From Streptomyces sp. WMMB 322 (lineage in GTDB: Bacteria > Actinomycetota > Actinomycetes > Streptomycetales > Streptomycetaceae): DNA of 64,000 nucleotides. Location of the stretch: contig NZ_FMHI01000004.1 of NCBI RefSeq assembly GCF_900090145.1, forward strand, positions 124,001 to 188,000, given 5' to 3'. A program made the translations under genes and the position numbers. The notes below the pieces were generated by a model. That model searched no databases. It saw only the letters and a list, made by a program, of their open reading frames with translations, and had not been told where the DNA came from. Each line of letters opens with the position of its first letter. The first letter of the stretch is position 1. Shown piece after piece: positions 39,849-48,624 of this stretch.

Positions 39849-41300
39849 GTGACCGACATCAACGACACCGCGGACACACCTGACAGCTCCGCCGCCCGCG
39901 CCGGCACCCCCCAGCTCCCCGATGGCGCCCAGCTGGCGCGGCTGCGCCGCCGCACCGCGGCCGTGCTGGTGGTCAGCCAGATGCTCGGCGGCCTGGGCGT
40001 GGCGACCGCCGTCACGCTGGCCGCGGTGCTGGCCAAGGAGATCAGCGGCTCGGAGGCGCTCTCCGGGCTGGCCTCGACGTCGGCCGTCATCGGGACCGCA
40101 CTGCTGTCGCTGCCGCTCGCCTCCCTCATGGCGGCGCGGGGCCGCCGGGCAGGCCTGTGCCTGGCGTACCTCATCGGCGCGGCGGGCGGCGCCGTGGTCG
40201 TCACCGGAGCGGTGCTCGGCAACTTCCCGCTCCTGCTCCTGGGCATGACGGCCTTCGGCGCGTCGAGCTGTGCCAATCTCCAGGCCCGCTACGCGGCCGC
40301 CGACCTCGCCGCGCCGGATCAGCGTGCCCGCGCCATCTCCTTCGTCGTATGGGCGACCACGGTCGGAGCGGTCCTCGGCCCCAACATCGCCGGGCCAGCC
40401 GGGGACAGCGTCACAGGTGCGGGCATACCGGCGACCGCCGGGGCGTTCGTCTGGGGCTCGGCGGTCTTCCTCGTCACGGCCGTCCTGATCCATCTGCTGC
40501 TGCGTCCCGACCCGCTGCTCACCGCCCGGGCTCTCGCCGACGCCGAGGCGGACGCCGCGTCACGGGACGCCTCCTCCGGCGAGGCGGCCACCGGTCCCGA
40601 GGGGGGCACCGGCGTTCATCCGCCCGCTGCCCGCAGGGGCACTGCCGGAGGCGGTCGCCGTTCGCTGCGCGCCGCCCTCGCCGCAGTGGCCGGCTCCGCG
40701 AACGCGAAGCTGGCGCTGGTGACCATCGCGGCGGCGCACACGGCGATGGTCTCGATCATGGTGATGACACCGGTCGACCTCGGCCGGCACGGTGCGGACG
40801 TCGAGCTGATCGGTCTCGTCATCAGCGCCCACATCGTCGGCATGTACGCGTTCTCGCCGCTGATGGGCTGGCTGGCGGACCGCTTCGGCCGGCTGCCGGT
40901 CATCGTGCTCTCCGTCGCGTTGCTCACCTGCGCGGCGTCGCTCGCGGGCACCGCGGACGGCCACCACACCCAGTCGGGCCTGGGCCTGTTCCTGCTGGGT
41001 CTGGGCTGGTCCGCGGGGCTCGTCTCCGGGTCGGCGCTGCTGACCGATTCGGTGCCGCAGCGGGCTCGCGCCGCCGTCCAGGGCCTGTCCGACCTGATCA
41101 TGAACGCGGCCGCGGGGGCCGGCGGCGCCCTGGCGGGGCTCGTCGTCTCGACGGCCGGCTACGGATGGCTCAACACGTTCGCGGCGGTGCTGCTGGTGCC
41201 GGTCCTGTTCATGACGCTGGCGGGTCTGGCACGCCGCGAGACCACGGGCGGAAGGGCGCCCGACGCCGCGGACGTCAGCGCGGATACAGCTCGAAAGTGA
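39849..41300 (+). CDS. Major facilitator superfamily transporter
   Basis: 483 residues from the GTG at 39849; the long upstream frame only shadows ogt. Twelve hydrophobic segments. An LASLMAARGRRAGL loop corresponds to MFS motif A in the first half, and GWLADRFGRLPVIVL is a clear copy in the second. A hydrophilic Ala/Gly/Glu-rich loop of ~60 residues separates the two six-helix halves. Substrate unknown; drug-type efflux is plausible. Its last 26 bases overlap the 3' end of the PIG-L gene on the other strand. Confidence 0.88.
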   Translation: MTDINDTADTPDSSAARAGTPQLPDGAQLARLRRRTAAVLVVSQMLGGLGVATAVTLAAVLAKEISGSEALSGLASTSAVIGTALLSLPLASLMAARGRRAGLCLAYLIGAAGGAVVVTGAVLGNFPLLLLGMTAFGASSCANLQARYAAADLAAPDQRARAISFVVWATTVGAVLGPNIAGPAGDSVTGAGIPATAGAFVWGSAVFLVTAVLIHLLLRPDPLLTARALADAEADAASRDASSGEAATGPEGGTGVHPPAARRGTAGGGRRSLRAALAAVAGSANAKLALVTIAAAHTAMVSIMVMTPVDLGRHGADVELIGLVISAHIVGMYAFSPLMGWLADRFGRLPVIVLSVALLTCAASLAGTADGHHTQSGLGLFLLGLGWSAGLVSGSALLTDSVPQRARAAVQGLSDLIMNAAAGAGGALAGLVVSTAGYGWLNTFAAVLLVPVLFMTLAGLARRETTGGRAPDAADVSADTARK

Positions 41301-42033
41301 CGCACCGGCGCCCGCCGAACCGCTCCGCGGCCAGCCCGGCGATCCACTCGGTGAAGGAACGCGCGTAGCTCTCGACGGGTTCGTCGCTGAGCGCCGCGAT
41401 GTACGCGCGATGCTCGGCCAGTGAAGCCACTGCGCGCTCCACGGCCACGTCTCCCACGGCGACGGCGTGCGTCGGCTCCGGCGACCCGCCCACCGCCACC
41501 CACCGCACTCCGCTCCAGGGCCCCACTCCTCCGGACTCCAGCTGCTCGGGAAAGATCCAGCGGTTTCCGGCGTCGCCGGCCGCATCCAGGACGGCGCGGC
41601 CCACGGCGCGGTGATCGGGGGTGTTCCAGGCGGTGCCGCCCCAGGTCTCCCGGTGGTTGATCGTGAGGAGGAGCTCCGGCCGCCACTTGCGCACTGCGGC
41701 CGCGATGTCCCGCCGCAGTGGCACGCCTTCTTCGATGACGCCGTCCCTGTGGTCGAGGAACTCGACGGAGGCGACGCCTACTTTGCCTGCACTCGCGAGC
41801 TGTTCGGCCTCGCGCACCCGTGCGCTCTCGGCGGGTTCCAGACCGTCGATGCCGGCTTCGCCCCGCGTGACCATCAGATAGGCGACCTGCTTGCCCTCCG
41901 CGGTCCACTCGGCGACGGCCGCGGCCGCCCCGTACTCCATGTCGTCGGGGTGTGCGACGACCGCGAGGGCGCGCTCCCAGTCGCCGGGCATCGCCGCCAG
42001 CTGCTCTCCGCTGTCCGAGGCCACCGCGTCCAC
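41275..42033 (-). CDS. PIG-L family deacetylase
   Basis: 252 residues. LmbE/PIG-L zinc-dependent deacetylase with the metal-binding AHPDDMEYGAAAAV near residue 28 and a later His in LLLTINHRETWGGTAWNTPDHRAVG. Enzymes of the family remove acetyl groups from N-acetylglucosaminyl conjugates, including MshB and Mca of the mycothiol pathway; this one is closer in layout to generic homologues, so the substrate is open. Tail-to-tail overlap of 26 bases with the MFS gene. Confidence 0.9.
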   Translation of the reverse strand: MDAVASDSGEQLAAMPGDWERALAVVAHPDDMEYGAAAAVAEWTAEGKQVAYLMVTRGEAGIDGLEPAESARVREAEQLASAGKVGVASVEFLDHRDGVIEEGVPLRRDIAAAVRKWRPELLLTINHRETWGGTAWNTPDHRAVGRAVLDAAGDAGNRWIFPEQLESGGVGPWSGVRWVAVGGSPEPTHAVAVGDVAVERAVASLAEHRAYIAALSDEPVESYARSFTEWIAGLAAERFGGRRCVTFELYPR

Positions 42034-42079
42034 CTGTCTCCCTGCCCGGCTGTGAGGGCCGTCCCTGCCGCCGGTGTCT

Positions 42080-42895
42080 TCAGCGGCGTTCGAAGGGGAT
42101 CCATTCCAGCTTCTCGCCCGTTCCCTCCCCGGGACGTGTTCCCCACTTGCGCCTGCCGTCCCGTTCCATCATCGGATCGAGGCTGACGAACAGCGCGATG
42201 AGCAGCAGCAGAAGTACGGGGCCGATGAGCAAGGGCGTGAGGGTCCCCAGCGAGGAGCTGCCCACCGCGCCGGCGTCGCTGTAGAGGCTCACCGTCATTC
42301 CCGCCATGCCGGTGTAGTGCATCGCGACGAAGCCCAGCCCCATGATGAGCGCTGCCGCGAGCGAGGCGCCCATGTGCCGCACCCGCCTGGCGCACAGCAG
42401 GGCCGCGGCGCTCACGACGACGGCGACGGCTGCCGAGATCAGCATGAGCCTCTGGTCGTAGCGGACCGCACCGGCGACGCGCATCCCCATCATGCCCACG
42501 TAGTGCGAGGAGGCGACGCCCAGCCCGAGGGCCAGGCCGCCGCCGAGCACCGCGAGCCAGGCGTACCGGCGCAAGGAGACCAGGAAGAGCGCAACGGCCG
42601 AGATCCCGACGGCGACGAGGAGACTCGTGTACGTCGTCAGCGTGTCGTAGCCGATCTCGGCCTCGCCCACGCTGAAGCCGATCATCGCCACGACGTGCAT
42701 GGTGAAGATGCCGATTCCGATGGCCACGGATCCGAGGGCCAACCACCCTGCTCCCCTTCGGCAATCGGCCATGGGGGCCCGCAGGGCGCATCTGAGTCCG
42801 ACCGCGCTGCCGACGCAGGCCATGCCGTACGCCAGTAACGGCGTGACCGGTCCGTAGGTGAGAACCTCCGGCTGCGCGGCAGCGGTTCGGAACAT
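42080..42895 (-). CDS. MHYT-domain integral membrane protein
   Basis: 271 residues, seven membrane helices. Three copies of the MHYT signature are seen: TMHVVAMIGF, ASSHYVGMMGM and AMHYTGMAGM, thought to coordinate copper and sense a diatomic gas or redox state. There is no attached GGDEF/EAL or kinase domain, so its output is unknown. The C-terminal ~30 residues are hydrophilic. It lies 47 bases upstream of the PIG-L gene on the same strand. Confidence 0.92.
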   Translation of the reverse strand: MFRTAAAQPEVLTYGPVTPLLAYGMACVGSAVGLRCALRAPMADCRRGAGWLALGSVAIGIGIFTMHVVAMIGFSVGEAEIGYDTLTTYTSLLVAVGISAVALFLVSLRRYAWLAVLGGGLALGLGVASSHYVGMMGMRVAGAVRYDQRLMLISAAVAVVVSAAALLCARRVRHMGASLAAALIMGLGFVAMHYTGMAGMTVSLYSDAGAVGSSSLGTLTPLLIGPVLLLLLIALFVSLDPMMERDGRRKWGTRPGEGTGEKLEWIPFERR

Positions 42896-42953
42896 CGCCC
42901 GTCATCCCCATCAGGAAGGAAGCGTGAGTCGATCGCCACAAGGCCGTCACATG

Positions 42954-42967
42954 ATGAACACATGTAC
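42954..42967. promoter_or_regulatory. SOS-box-like sequence upstream of the MHYT gene
   Basis: TGAACACATGTACG resembles the LexA core GAACACATGTTCG with one change in each half, 59 bases before the MHYT start. The 220-base interval around it has no gene. Weak single-site evidence. Confidence 0.25.
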
Positions 42968-43116
42968 GGGGGGCTCATGTTATGTTCCTGCGCTCACGCG
43001 CGCGTCCCATTCCGGCAAGCCCGTCACGGCCGTTGGACGGGCGCACCGCGCCGCCCCTGCACCGCGGCGGATGCGGAGTCCGGATGGCTGCTCCCGGCCG
43101 ACGGCGAGGGGCCCGC

Positions 43117-43599
43117 TCAGCGCCACCCGTATATCTGCTGCAGACGGTGCACGACACGGTTGAACCTCGCCCGGTCCAGCGCACACGCCTCGCGCCGCAT
43201 CCCGTCCGGGTGCACCCGCAGCACCCGCTCCGTACTCACCCACGAGTCGCGTCCGCTGCGGTCCCACGGGCCGGCGCCGAGCGGGAGCCAGCCGGGACGC
43301 CCGTGCTGCTCCCGCGAGGTCAACTGGACGCCGAGCAGCGTGCCTTGAGGCTCCCGGGCCACGATCAACACGGGACGGTCCTTGCCCCTGCCGTCGTCCT
43401 CCTCGTAGGGCACCCACGTCCAGACGATCTCGCCGGGGTCCGGATCACCGTCGGGGTCCGGGTGGTAAGCGGTGCGTACGGCCCCGGTCTCCGCGGGCTC
43501 CACCTCTTCGGTCGCCGTGGGGCCGCTCCTGCCCGGGGCGTCGGATGCAGCGGGCGCACCGGGTGCGGTCTCGCGGACGTCGTTGTTTGAATGGCTCAT
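43117..43599 (-). CDS. PemK/MazF-like protein
   Basis: 160 residues. After a ~45-residue Ala/Pro/Glu-rich leader comes a PemK/MazF-type fold: EIVWTWVPYEEDDGRGKDRPVLIV, the strand LLGVQLTS, and SWVSTERVLRVHPDGM. MazF-family toxins cleave RNA, but the usual antitoxin gene is not next to it, and Streptomyces has chromosomal single copies in this form. Whether it is an active endoribonuclease cannot be told. It faces away from the next gene, 55 bases off. Confidence 0.78.
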   Translation of the reverse strand: MSHSNNDVRETAPGAPAASDAPGRSGPTATEEVEPAETGAVRTAYHPDPDGDPDPGEIVWTWVPYEEDDGRGKDRPVLIVAREPQGTLLGVQLTSREQHGRPGWLPLGAGPWDRSGRDSWVSTERVLRVHPDGMRREACALDRARFNRVVHRLQQIYGWR

Positions 43600-43654
43600 G
43601 CCGGGAACCTATCTCCGTCCAGGAACGGGGCACGACGAGGGAAGGCGGGGCGGG

Positions 43655-44359
43655 ATGAGGAGAGTTCTCGTGGTGCAGAACACTCCGGCCGGAGGGCCGG
43701 GGCGGATCGGCGACTGGCTCGGCGAAGAAGGACTGGCACTGGACGTCGTGCACGCCTACGACGGCGGGCAGTTGCCGCGGGACCTCTCGGGTCATCACGG
43801 CCTTCTCGTGCTCGGCGGCGGTTACATGCCCGACGCGGACGGCAGTGCCCCCTGGCTCGCCGCCGTCCGCGGGCTGGCCCGGCAGGCACTCAAGAAGGAC
43901 GTTCCGGTGCTCGGCATCTGCCTGGGCGCGCAGCTGCTCGCGCACGTCGCCGGCGGCACGGTACGGGCGCGGCACGGACTGCCGGAGTCGGGGAGCACCG
44001 AACTGACGCTGCTGCCCGAGGCGTCGGACGATGCGCTCTTCCACGGGCTGCCGCCGCGCCTGAAGGCCGTCGAGCACCGTGTCGACGCGATCACCGCGCT
44101 CCCGCGGGACGCCCAGCTGCTCGCGAGCAGCGAGCGCTGTCCCGTGCAGGCCTTCCGCGTCGGGGACCGCGCGTGGGGCCTGCAGTTCCATCCCGAGGCG
44201 ACGCCGCACCACATCCGCGGCTGGGACGCGGAGGCACTTCGCGAACAGGGCTTCGACCGTGAGGAGTTGGTCCTCGCGGCCGAACGGGACGAGCCCGCGG
44301 CCAGGACGGTCTGGCACACGCTCACGCGCCGCTTCGCCGCTGTCGTGAGCGACGGCTGA
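43655..44359 (+). CDS. Class I glutamine amidotransferase-like protein
   Basis: 234 residues from the ATG at 43655 behind a GGGGCGGG site. GATase1 fold: LLVLGGGYMPDADG, the nucleophile Cys in VLGICLGAQLLAHVAGG, and the catalytic His-Glu in LQFHPEATPHHI, so hydrolysis of a gamma-glutamyl bond is possible. No synthetase domain is fused or adjacent; similar stand-alone proteins act as GMP-synthase-like amidases or gamma-glutamyl hydrolases. The actual substrate is unknown. Confidence 0.88.
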   Translation: MRRVLVVQNTPAGGPGRIGDWLGEEGLALDVVHAYDGGQLPRDLSGHHGLLVLGGGYMPDADGSAPWLAAVRGLARQALKKDVPVLGICLGAQLLAHVAGGTVRARHGLPESGSTELTLLPEASDDALFHGLPPRLKAVEHRVDAITALPRDAQLLASSERCPVQAFRVGDRAWGLQFHPEATPHHIRGWDAEALREQGFDREELVLAAERDEPAARTVWHTLTRRFAAVVSDG

Positions 44360-44377
44360 GCCGCGGGACCGGGAACG

Positions 44378-45112
44378 TCAGCCGGGCGGTTCACCGCTGT
44401 TGCGCGGCGGACCGCTCCACGCGGGATGCTCCGGCTTGTCGGCGCGTACGAAGACGTCCGCGGTGTCCGCCGGTGCCACCTCCTCCTCGTAGCGGGCGAA
44501 GGCCGGCAGTCTCCAGCGCTCACCGGCCGGTGTCTGCCGCTCCAGGGCCGCCCCGGAGAGTCCCAGATGCACCGACAGGTCGAAGGGGAACCACCTCCCG
44601 AGGAGAAACGGCCCGTGCAGCAGCATCACGCCGCCCGGGGGCAGTTGGACACGGGGACTGCGGGTGGGCCGGTCGGCCGACGGGGCCCGGAGGTCGGGCA
44701 GGACGCGGCCGTCACCGCCGGGGTCGAGGGGGCCGAAGACCTCACGCCACAGGGCCCCGGTGTCGTGCCACAGGTCGTAGTACGCGTCCGGGTCCTGCTT
44801 GCCGAACTCGAAGCGCAGGGAGTCCGCCCGCAGGAAGCTGTCGGCGTCGATGACGAGCGCCGGCAGGCCACGCAGACGCAAGGCCTCGGCGAGCCGGCCG
44901 GCGAGCGCGCCGGGCCGCGCGGGCGGGGCGCCGTCGACGGCGACGCGACGCCACGCGCTGCCGTCCCGCGCCCCCGGGACGCCCTCCGAAGCGTCCTGCG
45001 AACCGGCGCCACGCTGCGCGGAACGACCGGCGAGGTGGTCGGCGAGGTGGTCGGCGAGGTGGTCGGCGAGCTGCTGCGTGAGCCGCTCCCAGGTGATCGC
45101 TTCGAGTCGCAC
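44378..45112 (-). CDS. Uridine kinase-like protein lacking a canonical P-loop
   Basis: 244 residues from the GTG at 45112, set by AGGATGAGGAC. It has the layout of Streptomyces uridine-kinase-like proteins: VRLEAITWERL start, a VAVDG strand, ALVIDADSFLR, DAYYDLWHDTGALWREVF, VMLLHGPFLLGRWFPFDLSVHL and PAFARYEEEVAPADTADVFV. In place of G-x-x-x-x-G-K-S/T after VAVDG it reads APPARPGALAGRL, with no lysine, so phosphate transfer is doubtful. A threefold ADHL repeat lies near residue 20. Divergent from acyP. Confidence 0.7.
   Translation of the reverse strand: MRLEAITWERLTQQLADHLADHLADHLAGRSAQRGAGSQDASEGVPGARDGSAWRRVAVDGAPPARPGALAGRLAEALRLRGLPALVIDADSFLRADSLRFEFGKQDPDAYYDLWHDTGALWREVFGPLDPGGDGRVLPDLRAPSADRPTRSPRVQLPPGGVMLLHGPFLLGRWFPFDLSVHLGLSGAALERQTPAGERWRLPAFARYEEEVAPADTADVFVRADKPEHPAWSGPPRNSGEPPG
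45032..45067. repeat. Three 12-bp tandem units inside the uridine-kinase-like gene
   Basis: GAGGTGGTCGGC repeated three times without change on the plus strand, giving the in-frame ADHLADHLADHL series in the protein. In-frame length changes would be tolerated. Confidence 0.9.
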
Positions 45113-45440
45113 GTCCTCATCCTGACGCGCGCGGCGCTGGGCGCGCATCCACGAAGGCACGCGCACCGCAGGAGACGGGACACGGGGGCGGCGACGCGGA
45201 GCGGGACCGCGACGGGGGCCGGGGCGGAGGGGGAGCGGGAGGCCGGGGAGCGGGCCGGGCCGGGCTGCTGCGGGCGCCGCCGGGAGAAGCGGGGCGGGGA
45301 CGCGCCGGGCTGCGGTGTCCGACGGCGCGGGCGGGCCCGCCCGCGCCGGTTCTCCGCTGGAGCACCCGCCCGCCTTGTCCCTATCCTGGGTGAGTGATCC
45401 ACCGGCGTCGACGCCATGACCCTCCGGAGGTGTCCGGCCG
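45113..45440. other. Intergenic region with a 24-bp perfect palindrome upstream of acyP
   Basis: The divergent interval of 328 bases has no gene. At 45324-45347 lies a perfect 24-bp palindrome (GGCGCGGGCGGG and its complement) with no loop, suited to a dimeric regulator or to cruciform extrusion. A TATCCT at 45382 could serve as a -10 for acyP, without a convincing -35. Confidence 0.5.
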
Positions 45441-45758
45441 ATGTACCGCAAGCGCGTGATCGTCTCAGGCGACGTGCAGGGCGTCTTCTTCCGCGACTCC
45501 TGCCGCGCGACGGCCGAGGCCCAGGGCGTCTTCGGCTGGGTCCGCAACCTCCCCGACGGCAGGGTCGAGGCCGCCTTCGAAGGCGAGACGGGTGTCGTGG
45601 AGCAACTCGTGGACTGGGCGCGGGAGGGCCCGCCGACCGCCCGTGTGGAGAAGGCCGAGGAATTCGAGGAGGAGCCGCAGGGGCTGACCGCCTTCGAGGT
45701 CCGTCCGACGCCGCCGGCCGGGTCCGCTCCCACCGACACGCCCTCCGGCGGCCCGTGA
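45441..45758 (+). CDS. acyP: Acylphosphatase
   Basis: 105 residues; the ATG follows CGGAGG-type purines. Hydrolyses acyl phosphates. The catalytic loop VSGDVQGVFFRDSCR (phosphate-binding Arg) and the catalytic Asn in GWVRNLPDGRVEAAFEG are intact, and the ferredoxin-like fold is complete by residue ~90, followed by a short Pro/Ser tail. The stop overlaps the GTG of the Mut7-C gene by 4 bases. Confidence 0.93.
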   Translation: MYRKRVIVSGDVQGVFFRDSCRATAEAQGVFGWVRNLPDGRVEAAFEGETGVVEQLVDWAREGPPTARVEKAEEFEEEPQGLTAFEVRPTPPAGSAPTDTPSGGP

Positions 45759-46585
45759 CACCGGCGCACATCCGGCTCCGCTTCGACGACGGCCTGCGCT
45801 TCTTCCTCGCCGCGCGCCACCGCGGATCCGGTGCGGCGAGCCTGTCCCACGACGGGACGTCGACGCTCGGCCACGTCGTCCAGTCGCTGGGCGTTCCGCT
45901 GACGGAGGTGGGAGAGCTGACGGTGCGCGGACCGGGTGATGCCGCCGCCCGCCGGGTCTCCCCCTCCTACCGCCCGCGCGACGAAGAGGTCGCCGACGTC
46001 GCAGCTGCTGCGCGGCCGCAGCCGGTTCCCGCACCGACTCCGCCGCGCTTCGTCCTCGATGTGCATCTGGGCGCGCTGGCAAGGCGCCTGCGGCTCGTCG
46101 GGCTGGACACCGCCTACGGCAACGACAGTTCCGACGACGCGCTGCTCGCCCAGGCCAACGCCGAGCGGCGGGTGCTGCTCACACAGGACCGCGGACTGCT
46201 GCTCCGCAGGGCTCTGTGGCTCGGCGCGTATGTGCGGGGCGCCCGGCCCGACGACCAACTCCTCGACGTCCTGGACCGGTTCGCGCCCGCTCTGGAGCCG
46301 TGGACGCGCTGCATGGCCTGCAACGGCACGCTGGCGCCGGTCGCGAAGGCCGAGATCGCCGCGCTGCTCCGGCCGGGCACCCGGCGTACGTACGAGACGT
46401 TCATGCGCTGCCGCTCCTGCTCACGCCTCTTCTGGCGCGGCGCTCACAGCGACAGGCTGGAGTCGCTGGTGACGACGGCGCAGGAGGCGGCGCGTGAGGC
46501 GGCGCGTGCGGGCCCGGAGCAGGCGGCCGTCTCCGACGGGCCGGGCGGCACGGATACGCGGGCCGGCCCGCGGCTCGAGCCCTGA
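45755..46585 (+). CDS. Mut7-C RNase-domain protein with N-terminal ubiquitin-like domain
   Basis: 276 residues from the GTG at 45755 (GTGA overlap with acyP). Residues 1-75 are a Mut7-C ubiquitin-like domain (LRFFLAARHRG, GHVVQSLGVPLTEVGEL). Residues ~90-240 are the Mut7-C PIN-like RNase fold: RFVLDVHLGALARRLRLVG with its acidic pair, ERRVLLTQDRGLLLR, and a zinc ribbon CMACN...MRCRSCSRLFWRG. An Ala/Glu tail follows. The domain is related to the C terminus of exonuclease Mut-7; bacterial members are of unknown substrate. Confidence 0.88.
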   Translation: MTPAHIRLRFDDGLRFFLAARHRGSGAASLSHDGTSTLGHVVQSLGVPLTEVGELTVRGPGDAAARRVSPSYRPRDEEVADVAAAARPQPVPAPTPPRFVLDVHLGALARRLRLVGLDTAYGNDSSDDALLAQANAERRVLLTQDRGLLLRRALWLGAYVRGARPDDQLLDVLDRFAPALEPWTRCMACNGTLAPVAKAEIAALLRPGTRRTYETFMRCRSCSRLFWRGAHSDRLESLVTTAQEAAREAARAGPEQAAVSDGPGGTDTRAGPRLEP

Positions 46586-46867
46586 CGGGCGGCTCCCGCT
46601 CCGGCCCTCCGCCCGGAACCTGCGCGAGCAGTGAACATCGCCGCCATGCCGCCCAGGAGGTGCCGGGGACGACGCCAACACACGCGCGGACGGGAGCTGT
46701 TGCGCCACGTGCACGCAGCCGGGCGCGGCACCCGGCGAAGATGCGCGGCACATTCCAGGTCACAGCAGGGGACCTATTTCCGCCGGAAGCATCCCGAGTG
46801 GCTGCGGAGTGCTGCACGATGCGGTATGGCCGCGGGATGCGGCCTTGACTCTCCCACTGGAGCTCGG

Positions 46868-48499
46868 ATGAAAAGACGCGTCATGGCCGTGTACGGCGGC
46901 GCAGCGGTCGTACTGGCAGGACTGATCACAGCCGTACCGGTGGCGGCGAACGCCGGGTCCACCGACGCCGCCGGCCCGTCGGGCAGCGCCGGCAGCACTC
47001 TCAAGTGGACGGACTGCGCCACCGAGAACTACCCGGACCTGGAGTGCTCCAAGGTCCGTGTGCCGCTGGACCACGACAAGCCGGGCGGCAAGAAGATCAC
47101 CATCGCGCTCTCGCGCGTTCAGCACACCGCCGACAAGTCCCAGGGCCCGCTGCTGGTCAACCCCGGCGGCCCGGGCGGCAGCGGGCTGACTCTCGCGGGC
47201 TTCGTCGCCAAGTCGCTGCCGAAGAAGGTCGCGTCGCAGTACGACGTGATCGGTTTCGACCCTCGCGGAGTCGGAAAGAGTGAGCCCGCACTCGACTGCA
47301 AGCCCGGCTACTTCGACCCGGTGCGTCCCGACAGCGTGCCGCGCAGCGCGAAGGACGAACTGGCCAACATCAAGCGTGCGAAGGGCTTCGCCGAGGCGTG
47401 CGGCAAGATGCACGGCAAGCTGCTGAACCACATCAACACCGTCAACGCGGTGAAGGACATGGACAGCATCCGCACCGCCCTCGGCGCCAAGAAGATCAAC
47501 TACTTCGGCTACTCGTACGGCACCTACCTCGGCGCCGTCTACTCCAAGCTGTTCCCGGACCGCGTCCGCCGCGCGGTGCTCGACAGCATCGTCGACCCGG
47601 ACGGCGTCTGGTACGAGACCAACATCTCCCAGGACTACGCATTCGACGAGCGCCACAAGGCCTTCGCCGCGTGGGTCGCCAAGCACGACGCGGACTACAA
47701 GCTCGGCAAGGACCCGGCCGCGGTCGAGAAGGCCTGGTACGGGATGCGCGACGCGCTGCGGAAGAAGCCGGCAGGTGACAAGGTCGGTCCTTCCGAACTC
47801 GAGGACACCTACCTCCCGGGCGGCTACTACAACGGCTACTGGCCCGATCTGGCCGCCGCCTTCGCGACGTTCGTCAACGACAAGGACTCCGCTCCGCTCG
47901 TCGACGCGTACGAGGCGATGGCGTCCGTCGACGCCTCGGGCGACAACGGCTACTCCATCTACACCGCGGTCGAGTGCCGTGACGCGCCCTGGCCGCGCGA
48001 CTGGGGCACCTGGCACCGCGACATGGCGAAGGTGCACGAGAAGGCACCCTTCATGACCTGGAACAACGCCTGGTACAACGCTCCTTGTGCCTTCTGGCCG
48101 ACGAAGTCCCAGAAGCCGGTGGACGTTTCGAACAAGAAGCTTCCGCCCGTGCTGCTCTTCCAGGCCACCGACGACGCGGCCACCCCGTACGAGGGCGGCG
48201 TCAGCATGCACCGCAAGCTGCGCGGTTCGAGCCTGGTGGTCGAGGAGGGCGGCGGCAACCACGGCATCACGCTCGGCGGCAGCGAATGCCTGGACGGCTA
48301 CCTGGCCGACTACCTCGAGACCGGCAAGGTCCCCGAGGGCAAGGGCGGCGGCGAGGCCGACGCCACCTGCGAGGCACTGCCCGATCCGGAGCCGCTGAGC
48401 CCGGAGGAGGCCAAGTCCGCCGTGCCGGCACCGTACGGCTCCGACAGCACCGCCGACAGCGGCGCCGAGCTGCACCGCCTGCTCGGAAACCGCAACTGA
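46868..48499 (+). CDS. Secreted tripeptidyl aminopeptidase-type alpha/beta hydrolase
   Basis: 543 residues from the ATG at 46868 (GGAG eight bases upstream). Signal peptide ~1-29 (MKRRVMAVYGG, hydrophobic core, AANA). Peptidase family S33 like the Streptomyces SlpD/SlpE and Tap enzymes: NPGGPGGSGL oxyanion segment, GFDPRGVGKS, nucleophile in NYFGYSYGTYLG, Asp in LLFQATDDAATPYEGG, His in EGGGNHGITLGG, and the late ECLDGYLADYLETGKVP. It would clip short peptides outside the cell. The 282 bases upstream have no gene. Confidence 0.92.
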   Translation: MKRRVMAVYGGAAVVLAGLITAVPVAANAGSTDAAGPSGSAGSTLKWTDCATENYPDLECSKVRVPLDHDKPGGKKITIALSRVQHTADKSQGPLLVNPGGPGGSGLTLAGFVAKSLPKKVASQYDVIGFDPRGVGKSEPALDCKPGYFDPVRPDSVPRSAKDELANIKRAKGFAEACGKMHGKLLNHINTVNAVKDMDSIRTALGAKKINYFGYSYGTYLGAVYSKLFPDRVRRAVLDSIVDPDGVWYETNISQDYAFDERHKAFAAWVAKHDADYKLGKDPAAVEKAWYGMRDALRKKPAGDKVGPSELEDTYLPGGYYNGYWPDLAAAFATFVNDKDSAPLVDAYEAMASVDASGDNGYSIYTAVECRDAPWPRDWGTWHRDMAKVHEKAPFMTWNNAWYNAPCAFWPTKSQKPVDVSNKKLPPVLLFQATDDAATPYEGGVSMHRKLRGSSLVVEEGGGNHGITLGGSECLDGYLADYLETGKVPEGKGGGEADATCEALPDPEPLSPEEAKSAVPAPYGSDSTADSGAELHRLLGNRN

Positions 48500-48508
48500 C
48501 AAGGCCGA

Positions 48509-48602
48509 GCCGGCGGGCAGGCGGCCCGCCGGCCGGCCGGTCCGTGAGCACGCATGAGCGCTCCGGGCGCGGTGGCACACGCCCCGCCGTCCGGAGCGCT
48601 CA
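48509..48602 (+). terminator. Two hairpins after the peptidase gene
   Basis: A 10-bp perfect stem (48509-48518 with 48524-48533) just after the stop, and a second, 12-bp stem (48555-48566 with 48591-48602). The second ends 22 bases before the helicase start, so it could also sit in that gene's leader. Confidence 0.65.
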
Positions 48603-48624
48603 CGGGCCGTCCTACGGTACGGGC

